Part shown: in pieces, positions 1 through 8,757 of the stretch
Layout: every line of letters begins with the position of its first letter
Numbering within the stretch: the first letter of the stretch is position 1
Source of the DNA: Ruminococcus sp. YRD2003
GTDB lineage: Bacteria; Bacillota; Clostridia; Oscillospirales; Ruminococcaceae
Length of the DNA: 64,000 nt
Reading direction: 5' to 3'
NCBI GenBank assembly: GCA_900109435.1
Contig: FNZT01000011.1
Span: 124,001 to 188,000, forward strand
Program-made: the position numbers and the translations under genes
Notes under the pieces: generated by a model
Databases searched by the model: none
What the model was told of the DNA's origin: nothing
What the model saw: the letters and a program-made list of their open reading frames with translations, nothing else

Positions 1-29
1 AGAGTGTGACACACTGCCCTAAACTAAAA

Positions 30-55
30 GCGGAACGCCAAAGCGGCGTTCCGCA
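30..55 (-). terminator. Rho-independent terminator of the binding-protein gene
   Basis: A 10-bp stem (GCGGAACGCC with GGCGTTCCGC) with a 5-nt loop lies just after the stop codon at 60. Read on the minus strand it is followed by a T-rich tract (CTTTTAGTTT). Confidence 0.8.
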
Positions 56-59
56 GGTC

Positions 60-1463
60 TTATGAGTTGAATCTTCCGACCTCTTCGTCGATGACTCCGC
101 TGCACGAATCGCGGAGTGTCTCCCACGAATCCGCCGCAGGCTCGCCCTCGAGCAGCGCCTGCGTGAGCTTGTTCATAACGCCGCTGGTCTCGTAGTTATA
201 GTCGCCCTCGCCGTACATCCTCGCGCCCATGCCATAGCCGAAGTCAATAAGAGGCGTCCTCTCGCTCGGGTCAAGAAGCGACTGTAATACGTCGTACTGC
301 TCCTCGGTAACGAAGGACTTGGTCTTGCCTCCCGCCGTCTTTATCTCCGCAAGAGCTGCCTGCTTCGCAGCCTTCTTGTACTCCTCCTGCGCCGCCGCAA
401 TGCGCTCGCACTTGATATACGCCGCAACAGCCGCGCCCTTGGTCGAGTTCCTGACGAGCATCTTCGCATCGTAGTTGCAGCAGAGGTATTCCTTGTCGGC
501 ATCGGGAGCCTTCGGGAAAGGTACTGCCATGATGTCCGAATTCGGGTTCATCGCATTGGATTCGCCGAGCGCCCAGTCTCCCGCAGCAAAAAAGAGCGTA
601 TCGTGTCTCGTCGGATAATAGTTCTCCCAATCGGAGCGGTAGAGTCCCTTTGAGGCTATCTCCTGCATGAAGAGCTCCGCCTTTTCTATCGCGGGGTCGC
701 TGATATTATTTGCAAACTCGGTACCGTTGTAGTTTACCACGGTGTGGCCAGTGGACTGAAGAAGCGCCTGTCCGCAGCTGCCGCATAAGCCATAGCGCTT
801 TTCGCCCTCGGGTGCCTTAGCAACGAACGCTTCCATGAGCTCCATGAACTTGTTCCAGTCCCACTTGCCGTCGAGGTAGAGCTGATACGGGTCTTCAAGC
901 TCCTGCTCGCTCATTATGTTTCGGCTGTATATTATGACCTGCGGGTCGGTAAGGGCATACGGCACAACGTAGTGCTGACCGTTATACCCGAACTTTTCTA
1001 TCACGTCGGTCATTCCGTCCCAGAGGCCCTCCTCCGCCATGCCCATACTGTCAAAATACGGGTCGAGGGGGGCGTACTGCTCATTGAGAGCGCCGTTCGG
1101 GAACGCGCCCTCCTCATAGGGGAACATATCCACCTGCTCGCCCGAAATTATCATCTCGGAAAGCCTGTCGTACTTCTCGCTCGGAGATGTGAATTCATAC
1201 TTCACATTTGCACCGTATACGTCCTCAAAAAGCGAGAGCGCCGTCGAACGCGGACCGCCATTCGCGGGATTGAGGTCGTAGTCCGCGAGCCATACTATTG
1301 TCTGTCCGCTTACATCGGCGGCTGCCTCTGTCGTCGGCTCAGTCTCGGAGGTTATTTCTGCTATGCTGTCCTCGGAGGTCTTGCCGTCCTCACAGGACAC
1401 AGCTGCGCCTCCGAAGACCGCCGCAGCTGCGACTGCCGAAAGCAGCCTTTTTATTCCATTCAT
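60..1463 (-). CDS. ABC transporter extracellular solute-binding lipoprotein (family 1)
   Basis: Predicted 467-residue lipoprotein that would capture a sugar-like solute outside the cell and hand it to an ABC permease. The start at 1463 (MNGIKRLLSA) is chosen over an upstream in-frame ATG because a strong GGAAGGAG site lies just before it and it begins a lipoprotein signal peptide ending in the lipobox AAVSC. The mature part has the usual family-1 features, including the YDGKWDW-type motif (YLDGKWDWNKF) found in many sugar-binding lipoproteins. No permease or ATPase gene is adjacent, so its partner must be elsewhere. It is a paralogue of the protein at 11691-13094, which has the same length after start correction. 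The substrate is unknown. Confidence 0.85.
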   Translation of the reverse strand: MNGIKRLLSAVAAAAVFGGAAVSCEDGKTSEDSIAEITSETEPTTEAAADVSGQTIVWLADYDLNPANGGPRSTALSLFEDVYGANVKYEFTSPSEKYDRLSEMIISGEQVDMFPYEEGAFPNGALNEQYAPLDPYFDSMGMAEEGLWDGMTDVIEKFGYNGQHYVVPYALTDPQVIIYSRNIMSEQELEDPYQLYLDGKWDWNKFMELMEAFVAKAPEGEKRYGLCGSCGQALLQSTGHTVVNYNGTEFANNISDPAIEKAELFMQEIASKGLYRSDWENYYPTRHDTLFFAAGDWALGESNAMNPNSDIMAVPFPKAPDADKEYLCCNYDAKMLVRNSTKGAAVAAYIKCERIAAAQEEYKKAAKQAALAEIKTAGGKTKSFVTEEQYDVLQSLLDPSERTPLIDFGYGMGARMYGEGDYNYETSGVMNKLTQALLEGEPAADSWETLRDSCSGVIDEEVGRFNS

Positions 1464-1731
1464 CGTTATGCTCCTTCCATGGCCGAGAGTCCGCTCGTGC
1501 AGACCCTTTCGAGCCAACCTATATTGTACCATATCGCAGAGATGAAGTCAAGCACCGCTGACAAACGGTTGACAAATGTCTAAGTTTCAGCAAAAAAATG
1601 CAGAAAAGGCTATAATCCATATTTTGTAAGGTAATGCTAACAAATATGTCTTGATTTTTCGCCGCCTTTATGTCAAAATAGAATCAAGAGGAGCGGAAGC
1701 TCCCCGAATATTCTACGGAGGTGCTTTAATT

Positions 1732-1902
1732 ATGGCATATAAGATTTCAGACGATTGTGTTAGCTGCGGTGCTTGTGCAGGTGAGTGTCCTGTAGGCGCT
1801 ATCTCGGAAGGCGACGGAAAATACGTTATCGACGCTGACGCTTGCGTAGAGTGCGGCGCTTGTGCAGGTGTTTGCCCCGTAGGCGCTCCTTCTGCTGAGT
1901 AA
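1732..1902 (+). CDS. 2[4Fe-4S] ferredoxin
   Basis: A 56-residue bacterial-type ferredoxin, a soluble electron carrier for fermentative redox enzymes such as pyruvate:ferredoxin oxidoreductase and hydrogenase. Two classic cluster motifs are visible: CVSCGACAGECP near residues 8-19 and CVECGACAGVCP near residues 37-48. Length matches clostridial ferredoxins. The start at 1732 follows ACGGAGGTG at a good distance; the longer upstream reading frame lacks a ribosome site. It is monocistronic with its own terminator. Confidence 0.97.
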   Translation: MAYKISDDCVSCGACAGECPVGAISEGDGKYVIDADACVECGACAGVCPVGAPSAE

Positions 1903-1928
1903 TTCTGACACGATACATGAAAAATCAA

Positions 1929-1957
1929 CGGCTATCCTTTCGGATAGCCGTTTTTCT
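1929..1957 (+). terminator. Terminator of the ferredoxin gene
   Basis: A perfect 10-bp stem (ACGGCTATCC / GGATAGCCGT) with loop TTTC is followed by a T-run, 27 bases after the ferredoxin stop. Confidence 0.9.
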
Positions 1958-1968
1958 TTTGTTTGTTG

Positions 1969-2568
1969 TCACGTCGAATGAGTCAGTACCGTGATATCGC
2001 TCTCGGTAACGTTCACCTTGATGACGTCGGGTGTCTTGTCAGGCTCATTGAGTGTCGGGAAGAAGCATACCGTGAAGTCCTTCACGTCCTCTCCTACAGC
2101 AAAGCCGCCGACTATCCCGCTGAACTGTCCGTTCGCGGGAACTGTGAACGGGCTGGGGATATAGCCGTCAAGATTGTTCGTGGCATAGAGCTGGCTGCCT
2201 ACATGGTAATGTATCTCGCTGCCGTCGCTGAGAAGCAGATAGAAGTTGTTGAGTATGTTGAGTTCGTACTCCTTGTCGGTGGTGTTGTCGATTGTGACAT
2301 CGAGATAGATGAAGCGCTCGTTTTTCTCGTTGCGGTTGTCCGCGTCGATGACCCTGTTAAGCGTGAAGCCAGTCTTGTTGGCGCTCGCCTTCTCGGAAAC
2401 AGCGGCGCTGACCTCGTGGTCTGCTCGTCCCTCGTTGCTTTGATTTACGGTGGTAGCCTGCGATGCCACAGACATAGACCTGCTGCCCGAATCGTCAGAG
2501 CAGCCTGCTGCTGCCGATACTGCCATAGCCGCACACAGGATGAGCGCGGCGATCTTATATATTCTCAT
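1969..2568 (-). CDS. Small surface lipoprotein, DUF4352-like
   Basis: A 199-residue secreted lipoprotein. The signal peptide ends in lipobox SAAAGC at about residue 23. A low-complexity region follows, then from about residue 70 an immunoglobulin-like beta domain with the DUF4352 pattern: a strand ending in FIYLDVTIDNTTD, a DG turn, a P-NGQ-SG motif and a final strand. Such proteins are common in Firmicutes but have no assigned function. A promoter for it overlaps the 3' end of the upstream flippase gene. The family assignment is by pattern only. Confidence 0.7.
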   Translation of the reverse strand: MRIYKIAALILCAAMAVSAAAGCSDDSGSRSMSVASQATTVNQSNEGRADHEVSAAVSEKASANKTGFTLNRVIDADNRNEKNERFIYLDVTIDNTTDKEYELNILNNFYLLLSDGSEIHYHVGSQLYATNNLDGYIPSPFTVPANGQFSGIVGGFAVGEDVKDFTVCFFPTLNEPDKTPDVIKVNVTESDITVLTHST

Positions 2569-2616
2569 TGTATGAGCCTCCGTTCAGATGTGGATAGGCG
2601 CGATCTGCGCTCCCTT

Positions 2617-2646
2617 AGTATACCACAACAGAGCCGCTCGTGTCAA
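2617..2646 (-). promoter_or_regulatory. Sigma-A-type promoter for the DUF4352-like lipoprotein
   Basis: On the minus strand, TTGACA (2641-2646) and TATACT (2617-2622) are separated by 18 bases. The -35 box overlaps the stop codon of the flippase gene. Confidence 0.65.
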
Positions 2647-4247
2647 GTATCGCACAGCGCCCGCCTCTTCGGTCTTTTCAGCGAGAGCAGTCCCAGTGAG
2701 ACAAGATACATCACTGCACCTGCCGCAGCGGAAACTGCCGTGTAAATTATCCCTGACACTCCTGCACGCGTGCATATGCCTTTCGCGAGATAGGCTGCTC
2801 CGCCGCACATAGCTCCCGCATAGAGCACCTTCAACAGTGCTCCGACAGGCAGGGCTGCTCCCGAGACGCGGATGTATACGGTCAGCGAGACAGCCAGTAT
2901 CACTGCGTAGCAGAGCGAGGTCGATATCGCCGCTCCGTCAGCTCCGAGGAGAGGCACAAGCGCAAGATTGCCGACGAGCTTCACGGCTGCTCCCGCGAGC
3001 ATTATCTTCAGCGGCGCAGATGACCTGCCGACCGCCTGTAAAAGGCTGAATACAGGGAATGACAAGCACAGGCAGACCATTCCAGCCATAAGCAGCCGCA
3101 GAGCCGATATGCACAGCTCTACCTCGTCGCTTTGCAGCGGGAACAGCAGATGCAGTACCTCGGGGGCGAGGACTCCCAGCCCGAATGCCGACGGCACTGC
3201 CATCGCTGCCGCTGTCACGAGCGCCTGCGCCGTGCCTGCTTCGAGGGCGGCTCTGTCCCGCGATGACCACGCCGCCGTTATCGTCGGGAGCGCTCCCTTG
3301 CCGAGCATATTCGTCACCGACGGCACAAGGTTGAACACCGTCAGCGCTATCCCTGCGAACGAGCCGTACACGAAGTTCGGGACATCCTCGGGCGCGACCG
3401 CCGCGGGTACTCCCCTGCCGCAGCCAAACCGCGATATACAGGCGATGACCGTCCACATATCCACAAGTGAAGTCAGATTCGTGACGACAGAGCTCACTCC
3501 CACGGGCAGAGCCGTCAGTGCGAGCTCGCGGGCTATCTCGCGGCGGGACTGAATATGCTCCTCGCCTCCGCGGAAAGTACGGCGGAAAAGCGCCATTACC
3601 ACAAAGAACAGCACCGCTCCGAGCGAGGACAGCGATACTCCGAGTATGCCCGCCGCCGCCGAGAGCGCACGTGTATCGGTCACGGAGGGGAAATGAGCCA
3701 TTATCGCGCTGCCGTGAGAGTCCACAAAGCCGCACAGCCACAGTCCCGCGGCAACCTTGACCGCGCCCTCCGCCGCCTGAGAGAGTGCGGTCGGGTACAT
3801 ATTGCTCATGCCCTCGTAATAGCCGCGCTCCACCGCTGTAATGCAGCCGAAAAGCACCGCGGGAGCTATCATCATCAGCGCGGGGACCGCTTCCGTGCCG
3901 CCCGTCGAGAGCAGGCTGAACGGGTATGCGAGCAGGTATACGGCGGCGCTCCCGAGGAGACCCACTCCCGTGAAAAGCAGCAGGGCGGTGCTGCGTATGC
4001 GGCGGATATTCGCGTACATTCCGAGGGCGGAGCTCTGTGCGGTCATGCGCGCCACCGCCGAGGACAAGCCCGTCGCCGTAAGCGCGTAAACAGGCAGAAA
4101 AAGGCTGTACGCACAGCTGAAATAGCTCATTCCCACGCCGCCGAGCAGGTTCGTCAGCGGTATCTTGAACAGCGCTCCGAAGCCCTTCGCCACTACCGCC
4201 GATATCATCAGTATTATCGAGCCTTTCAGTATGTTCTGCTTCTTCAT
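2643..4247 (-). CDS. MOP-superfamily polysaccharide flippase (SpoVB/MurJ-like)
   Basis: A 534-residue multi-span membrane protein of the polysaccharide transporter branch of the MATE/MOP superfamily. These proteins flip lipid-linked glycans, including cell-wall precursors. The N-terminus (GSIILMISAVVAKGFGALFK then IPLTNLLGGVG) matches the conserved start of SpoVB and related YabM-type proteins, and the length fits. The start at 4247 follows GGGAGGCGCG. SpoVB acts in spore cortex synthesis, and other spore genes are present in this window, but sequence alone does not separate SpoVB from vegetative relatives. Confidence 0.85.
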   Translation of the reverse strand: MKKQNILKGSIILMISAVVAKGFGALFKIPLTNLLGGVGMSYFSCAYSLFLPVYALTATGLSSAVARMTAQSSALGMYANIRRIRSTALLLFTGVGLLGSAAVYLLAYPFSLLSTGGTEAVPALMMIAPAVLFGCITAVERGYYEGMSNMYPTALSQAAEGAVKVAAGLWLCGFVDSHGSAIMAHFPSVTDTRALSAAAGILGVSLSSLGAVLFFVVMALFRRTFRGGEEHIQSRREIARELALTALPVGVSSVVTNLTSLVDMWTVIACISRFGCGRGVPAAVAPEDVPNFVYGSFAGIALTVFNLVPSVTNMLGKGALPTITAAWSSRDRAALEAGTAQALVTAAAMAVPSAFGLGVLAPEVLHLLFPLQSDEVELCISALRLLMAGMVCLCLSFPVFSLLQAVGRSSAPLKIMLAGAAVKLVGNLALVPLLGADGAAISTSLCYAVILAVSLTVYIRVSGAALPVGALLKVLYAGAMCGGAAYLAKGICTRAGVSGIIYTAVSAAAGAVMYLVSLGLLSLKRPKRRALCDT

Positions 4248-4334
4248 CGCGCGCCTCCCGTCCGTATTCCATACAGGATATGCCGCGCGGCAGCAAATTA
4301 TGAGGCAAAAGGAAAACGGACGCCCGAAAACACC

Positions 4335-4497
4335 CCTACCTAATTTTTTGTAGGGGCGAGTTCCGCTCGCCCGTCGTTTTATAAATCAACTGTAGCTTGA
4401 TATTGGTCTGCGGGCGCTCGGATAAGCAGCACACCAAATCTTCGATTTGGATTGTGATGCTATATGCAGCTTTGCTGTAAAGCGCCCCTACACAGCA
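4335..4497. repeat. Dispersed repeat B, copy 1
   Basis: Non-coding repeat bounded by TAGGGGCG at one end and CGCCCCTA at the other, with an internal segment (AGCAGCACACCAAATCTTCG onward) that recurs almost base for base, inverted, at 33029-33165 and 40612-40843. It contains a small palindrome (GGGGCGAG...CTCGCCC). It fills the gap between two minus-strand genes. Confidence 0.8.
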
Positions 4498-4504
4498 TAC
4501 CTGT

Positions 4505-5485
4505 TTATTTTGCGAGGAAATCCTCCATTGTGCCCGTTCCGCCCGTCGAGATGAACGAATAGTACGCCAGTATAGACGAGGCGTCCTTTGCATCGACCAT
4601 GCCGTCTTCATTGACGTCGGCGGCTGACTTTATCTCGGGCGGGAGCGGCTCCGTGACTCCGTCCGTCGACCGCAGCGCGTACTCGCCGAGAACAAAGGTG
4701 GCGTCCTTCGCGTCGACCTTCCCGTCGCCGTTGGGGTCGCCGAGCATGAGAGCGGGTTTGGGCTTCTCGCCCGCGATCTTTATCCAGCCGCTGTGCAGCC
4801 CCTTCGTGAACACATAGGTCATTTGCAGTTTGCCCGCTCCGCTCTGGGAGCGGTCGATGAACAAGTCTTTTCCTACATCGTCGACCACATAGACGAGCCC
4901 AAATGGGTAGACCTCGCCGCTGTCGGCGTCCTCGGGAACTACGAAGTCCACCGTGAAGATACTGCCATTCTGTACCGATCTCTCCTCCGAGTAGGCGTAG
5001 AATGCGAGCTGCCCCTCTTCGACCATTGCCGAGCCAGTCGTGAAGCCCTCGACCGAAGTACCCGCCGTAACCACCTCGCCCTTGGAGTTCTCACGCACCT
5101 TCAGGCGCGTATCATAGAAGAAATGAAAGCGCATCATATTGACAGGCTCCTCCACGCCGACCACACTGAAATATACACGCTGTACCTTTCCCTTCGCGTA
5201 TTCGGGTTCGAGACCTATCTTATCGAAAAAGAGCATTATGCCGCCCTCATAGTCACGAGGATCTATCTTTTGGGTGTTCCACTCATTCGGCTGGACCCAT
5301 TTCTTGCCGTCATACTCAACTATCTTATCATCCTGTTTATTATACGGATTTTCCGCACCTTCATTATAGGCATAGGCAGTCTGTCCGCCGCCTGACAGTA
5401 CAGAGCTCCTAATGAAGTAATATTCCGAAGCTGCGACCGCTATTGCAAGCGAAAGCGCTGCTGAGAGCAGCTTTTTCATTCTCAC
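4505..5485 (-). CDS. Secreted ScaE-type cohesin plus ScaB/CttA-type dockerin protein
   Basis: A 326-residue exported protein with an unusual pairing of modules. A signal peptide (about 1-39, cleavage near AYA) is followed by a cohesin-like module (about 80-238). Its last part (EDADSGEVYP, KDLF, AGKLQMTYVFTKGL) aligns with the cohesin of ScaE encoded at 17248-18273. The C-terminus (248-326) is a dockerin with two calcium-loop repeats, GDPNGDGKVDAKDAT and ADVNEDGMVDAKDAS; the AKDA residues and YY after the second loop match the dockerins of ScaB and CttA rather than those of enzymes. No sortase motif is present. The start is GTG at 5485, seven bases after GGAGG; ATG at 5479 is an alternative. 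Its predicted role is an adaptor or chain extender between ScaE-type cohesins and X-dockerins. Confidence 0.85.
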   Translation of the reverse strand: MRMKKLLSAALSLAIAVAASEYYFIRSSVLSGGGQTAYAYNEGAENPYNKQDDKIVEYDGKKWVQPNEWNTQKIDPRDYEGGIMLFFDKIGLEPEYAKGKVQRVYFSVVGVEEPVNMMRFHFFYDTRLKVRENSKGEVVTAGTSVEGFTTGSAMVEEGQLAFYAYSEERSVQNGSIFTVDFVVPEDADSGEVYPFGLVYVVDDVGKDLFIDRSQSGAGKLQMTYVFTKGLHSGWIKIAGEKPKPALMLGDPNGDGKVDAKDATFVLGEYALRSTDGVTEPLPPEIKSAADVNEDGMVDAKDASSILAYYSFISTGGTGTMEDFLAK

Positions 5486-5516
5486 CGCATGACCTCCTCA
5501 TATGGTATTTTAATAC

Positions 5517-5545
5517 ATTATACACCACAAGCTTTGAATAATCAA
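5517..5545 (-). promoter_or_regulatory. Promoter of the cohesin-dockerin gene
   Basis: On the minus strand, TTGATT (5540-5545), a 17-base spacer and TATAAT (5517-5522) lie about 30 bases before the start codon. Confidence 0.75.
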
Positions 5546-5693
5546 GAGCTTTTGCCGATATTCCGCTTATTATCAGCAGTGAAGCAAAATTATACCGTTA
5601 CTGTTGCTTTTCCTATTATGGTATAAGTGCGGTGTCAGCACTGCCGATTTCGCGGTATACATAAACCAAACGGAAATTTCTCCCCCGCGGCTG

Positions 5694-5722
5694 TTGCTTT
5701 TTTTGTAATTATATGGTATAAT
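5694..5722 (+). promoter_or_regulatory. Promoter of the aminotransferase gene
   Basis: TTGCTT (5694-5699), 17-base spacer, TATAAT (5717-5722), about 50 bases before the start codon. Confidence 0.75.
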
Positions 5723-5771
5723 GTTAGTTAGCTTATTTTGCTTTAAGACTAATCGAAAGGACGAATCATAT

Positions 5772-6965
5772 ATGGAATATAAATTTTCCGACAAGGTAAG
5801 CGGTCTGAAAGCCTCCGCTATTCGTGAGATACTCAAGTTCACCGCAGACCCCGAGGTCATTTCATTCGCGGCGGGCAATCCTGCTCCCGAGGCTTTCCCC
5901 AAGGAGAGGATAGCCGAGCTCTCCGCTGAGCTCCTGCGCGATGACCCTATCCTCGCTATGCAGTACAGCGTCACCGAGGGATATACTCCCCTGCGCGATT
6001 TTCTCAAGGGCTGGATGACCGAAAAGGGCTGCTTCCACAAGGAGTTCGACGACCTCATCATCACGTCGGGCGGTCAGCAGGCAAACGAGCTCTCCTGCAA
6101 GGTGCTCCTCAACGAGGGCGATACCCTGCTGTGTGAGTCGCCGAGCTTCATCGGCTCTCTCAACGCTTTCCGCTCTTACAACGTCAACCTCGTCGGCGTT
6201 GATATGGAGGATGACGGCATCGACCTCGCCAAGCTCGAGGACGCTCTCAAAACTCAGCCGAATGTAAAGATACTCTACCTTATCCCTAATTTCCAGAACC
6301 CCACGGGCCGCACGATGTCGCTCGCTAAGCGCAAGGCTGTTTACGAGCTTGCCTGCAAGTATGACTTCATCATCCTCGAGGATGACCCCTACGGCGAGCT
6401 CCGCTTCGCAGGTGAGAACGTTCCCACGATAAAGAGCCTTGATACAGAGGGCAGAGTCATCTACTCCAGCACCTTCTCAAAGCTCATCTCGCCCGGCTTC
6501 AGAACAGGCTTCGTTTCGGCGCCTGCTCCGATAATTCAGAAGATAGTCGTATGCAAGCAGGTATCCGATGTTCACTCGAATATATGGGCACAGGTGCTCT
6601 GCCACCGCTTTATGACCACTATCGACCGCGAGGCTCACTTCAACAAGCTGCGCGGCATATACAAGGAAAAGTGCGACCTTATGTGCAGCTTCATTGATGA
6701 CGGCTTCTCGAAAAAGATAAGCTATGTCAGACCGCAGGGCGGACTGTTCATATGGTGTACCCTCCCCGAGAGCGCGGATATGAACGCATTCTGCACCAAG
6801 GCTGTTCAGGAATACAAGATCGCGGTCGTTCCCGGCAACTCGTTCAACATAAAGGAGAGCGAGGTAAGCCACTCATTCCGCCTCAACTACTCGACCCCCA
6901 CAAACGAGCAGATCAAAAAGGGCATGGAGATACTCGCCCGCATGACACGCGAGATGCTCGACTAA
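5772..6965 (+). CDS. PLP-dependent aminotransferase, class I/II
   Basis: A 397-residue fold-type I aminotransferase of the 2-aminoadipate / multiple-substrate branch. Visible landmarks are FAAGNPAPEAFP near the N-terminus, a YLIPNFQNPTGRTMS segment, the ILEDDPYGELRF cofactor-contact region, and STFSKLISPGFRTGF, which holds the PLP-binding lysine in SK. It probably moves amino groups between amino acids and 2-oxoglutarate; the exact substrate cannot be read from sequence. The start at 5772 follows GAAAGGACG; the longer frame begins upstream without a ribosome site. It lacks the N-terminal GntR domain of MocR regulators. Confidence 0.9.
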   Translation: MEYKFSDKVSGLKASAIREILKFTADPEVISFAAGNPAPEAFPKERIAELSAELLRDDPILAMQYSVTEGYTPLRDFLKGWMTEKGCFHKEFDDLIITSGGQQANELSCKVLLNEGDTLLCESPSFIGSLNAFRSYNVNLVGVDMEDDGIDLAKLEDALKTQPNVKILYLIPNFQNPTGRTMSLAKRKAVYELACKYDFIILEDDPYGELRFAGENVPTIKSLDTEGRVIYSSTFSKLISPGFRTGFVSAPAPIIQKIVVCKQVSDVHSNIWAQVLCHRFMTTIDREAHFNKLRGIYKEKCDLMCSFIDDGFSKKISYVRPQGGLFIWCTLPESADMNAFCTKAVQEYKIAVVPGNSFNIKESEVSHSFRLNYSTPTNEQIKKGMEILARMTREMLD

Positions 6966-6971
6966 TCATCC

Positions 6972-7094
6972 GAGCCGTTAGCCTTTAGCCATTAGTCGTT
7001 AGCTTATGGTGTCCGCTGACGCGGACATATTCAGATATCATCGCCATAAGGCGATACCGCGAGCTAAAGGCTAAAGGCTGACAGCTAACGGCTC
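6972..7094. repeat. 123-bp palindromic repeat (MITE-like)
   Basis: Ends in perfect 11-bp inverted repeats (GAGCCGTTAGC at 6972-6982 and GCTAACGGCTC at 7084-7094). Inside lie repeated GCCTTTAGCC / GGCTAAAGG motifs and a small hairpin (GTCCGC-TGAC-GCGGAC). It separates the aminotransferase gene from the next gene and encodes nothing. Confidence 0.75.
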
Positions 7095-7130
7095 ACAAAT
7101 ATAACTACCAAACTGAAAGGAATCACAAAT

Positions 7131-7646
7131 ATGGCAACCTCAGACAGATACCCCGTTACTCAGAAATACCTCATGACAAGAGCTCAGGCTCTCAGCTTCC
7201 CCGCTAACTTCTTTGAAATGAAGTTCGGCAAGAAAGACGTCTACGGCGTGGTCATTGATATGCCCATGCCCGGCAATATCCTCACAACCATGGTCTGCTT
7301 CATCAACGGAGCCGCTAACCTCTACTTCAACAACGGCGGCGAGTACGTCGGCGCTTCTCAGAAGTACAGAAGCCTTGTACAGGCTGCAAATGCTCTTGTA
7401 GTCAATGCAGCTCAGATCATCCCCAAGGCTACCAAGACAAAGCAGTTCGACCTCCCCAAGGGCAGGACACAGTTCGTATATCTCCTCACCAAGAACGGCA
7501 CCTACAAGGTGGAGTTCCAGCCCGGCCTTATCCCCGAAACAGAGCCCGAGAAGCGCACGCTTTACGTGCTCTATCAGCGCGTGCTCGCTGAGCTCAGGAA
7601 CTGTCAGCTCAGAGATGATATGGAAGCCCGCAAGGCAAATAAGTAA
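7131..7646 (+). CDS. Conserved-looking protein of unknown function upstream of trpS
   Basis: A 171-residue soluble protein with no signal peptide or membrane segment. The start at 7131 follows GAAAGGAATC. It has a mixed alpha/beta look: a central stretch with FINGAANLYFNNGGEYVG, then a basic charged tail. I do not recognise a family. It ends 12 bases before trpS, so the two are probably co-transcribed. Codon usage and G+C look like the surrounding chromosome. Confidence 0.75.
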   Translation: MATSDRYPVTQKYLMTRAQALSFPANFFEMKFGKKDVYGVVIDMPMPGNILTTMVCFINGAANLYFNNGGEYVGASQKYRSLVQAANALVVNAAQIIPKATKTKQFDLPKGRTQFVYLLTKNGTYKVEFQPGLIPETEPEKRTLYVLYQRVLAELRNCQLRDDMEARKANK

Positions 7647-7658
7647 GGAGTACCCCAT

Positions 7659-8660
7659 ATGGACGATAAAAAGCTCATTTTCAGCGCAATACAGCCGACA
7701 GGTACTTTCACACTCGGCAACTACATCGGCGCTGTAAGAAACTGGGGCCCGCTTCAGGAACAGTACAACTGCATTTACTGCGTTGCGGACCTCCACGCTA
7801 TAACCGTTAAACAGGAGCCCGCAAAGCTCCGCCAGAATACTCTCGCGGCATACGCTCTGCTCATGGCGTGCGGTCTTGACCCCGAGAGGTCTATCCTCTT
7901 CATCCAGAGCCACGCTCACACCCACAATGACCTCAACTGGCTGCTCTGCTGCAACACGCAGTTCGGCGAGCTCTCACGCATGACCCAGTTCAAGGACAAG
8001 AGCCAGAAGCACCCCGACGATGTCAACGCGGGTCTGTTTACCTATCCGTCCCTTATGGCGGCGGATATCCTCGCGTACAACGCCGACCTCGTGCCCGTTG
8101 GTGTTGACCAGAAACAGCACCTCGAACTCGCACGAAATATCGCTCAGCGCTTCAACCAGCGCTACGGCGACTTCTTCAAGCTCCCCGAGCCGTACATCAC
8201 CGAGGTCGGAGCGAAGATAATGTCGCTTCAGGACCCGACAAAGAAAATGTCCAAGTCCGATGAGAACGTGAATGCCTGCATCCTCATACTCGACGACAAG
8301 GACACTATCGTTCGCAAGTTCAAGCGCGCTGTCACCGACAGCGAGGCGGAGGTCGCTTTCCGCGAGGGCAAGGACGGCATCAACAACCTTATGTCTATCT
8401 ATTCCTGCGTCACAGGCAAGGACTACGCCGCTATCGAGGCTGAATTCGCAGGCAAGGGCTACGGCGACTTCAAACTCGCGGTTGGCGAGGCTGTTGCAGA
8501 CAGCCTTGAGCCCGTCCGCACCGAGTTCGCCCGCCTCATAAACGACAAGGCTTACCTCAAGGACTGCTACACAAAGGGCGCCGAGAAGGCGATGAAGATA
8601 TCAAGCCGCATCGTTTCCAAGGCGTATCACAAGGTCGGATTCGTCGACAGACCCTTCTGA
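7659..8660 (+). CDS. trpS: Tryptophan--tRNA ligase
   Basis: A 333-residue class Ic aminoacyl-tRNA synthetase that charges tRNA-Trp. It shows the HIGH-equivalent TLGN (about residues 18-21, in GTFTLGNYIG), DLHAIT, and KMSKS at 196-200 (TKKMSKSDEN). The length matches bacterial TrpRS. The start follows AAGGAGTACCCC. No T-box leader was seen; the gene instead follows an unknown gene at close spacing. Confidence 0.97.
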   Translation: MDDKKLIFSAIQPTGTFTLGNYIGAVRNWGPLQEQYNCIYCVADLHAITVKQEPAKLRQNTLAAYALLMACGLDPERSILFIQSHAHTHNDLNWLLCCNTQFGELSRMTQFKDKSQKHPDDVNAGLFTYPSLMAADILAYNADLVPVGVDQKQHLELARNIAQRFNQRYGDFFKLPEPYITEVGAKIMSLQDPTKKMSKSDENVNACILILDDKDTIVRKFKRAVTDSEAEVAFREGKDGINNLMSIYSCVTGKDYAAIEAEFAGKGYGDFKLAVGEAVADSLEPVRTEFARLINDKAYLKDCYTKGAEKAMKISSRIVSKAYHKVGFVDRPF

Positions 8661-8757
8661 ATCCGCCGAAACCGCCTAAATGCGCGGATACTTTAGGCAA
8701 AACATATAAAAAATTAATCCCAAATTCTGCAAAAAGCACAAACTTTTGCGAAATATA

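Noticed and set aside
2938..4343. Long overlapping ORFs on both strands within the flippase gene
   Set aside because: High G+C coding sequence yields shadow frames; only the 534-residue membrane protein has hydrophobic periodicity and a ribosome site.
8664..8696. Hairpin after trpS (GCCTAAA/TTTAGGC) as a terminator
   Set aside because: Short stem and no T-run on the plus strand; it was not called.
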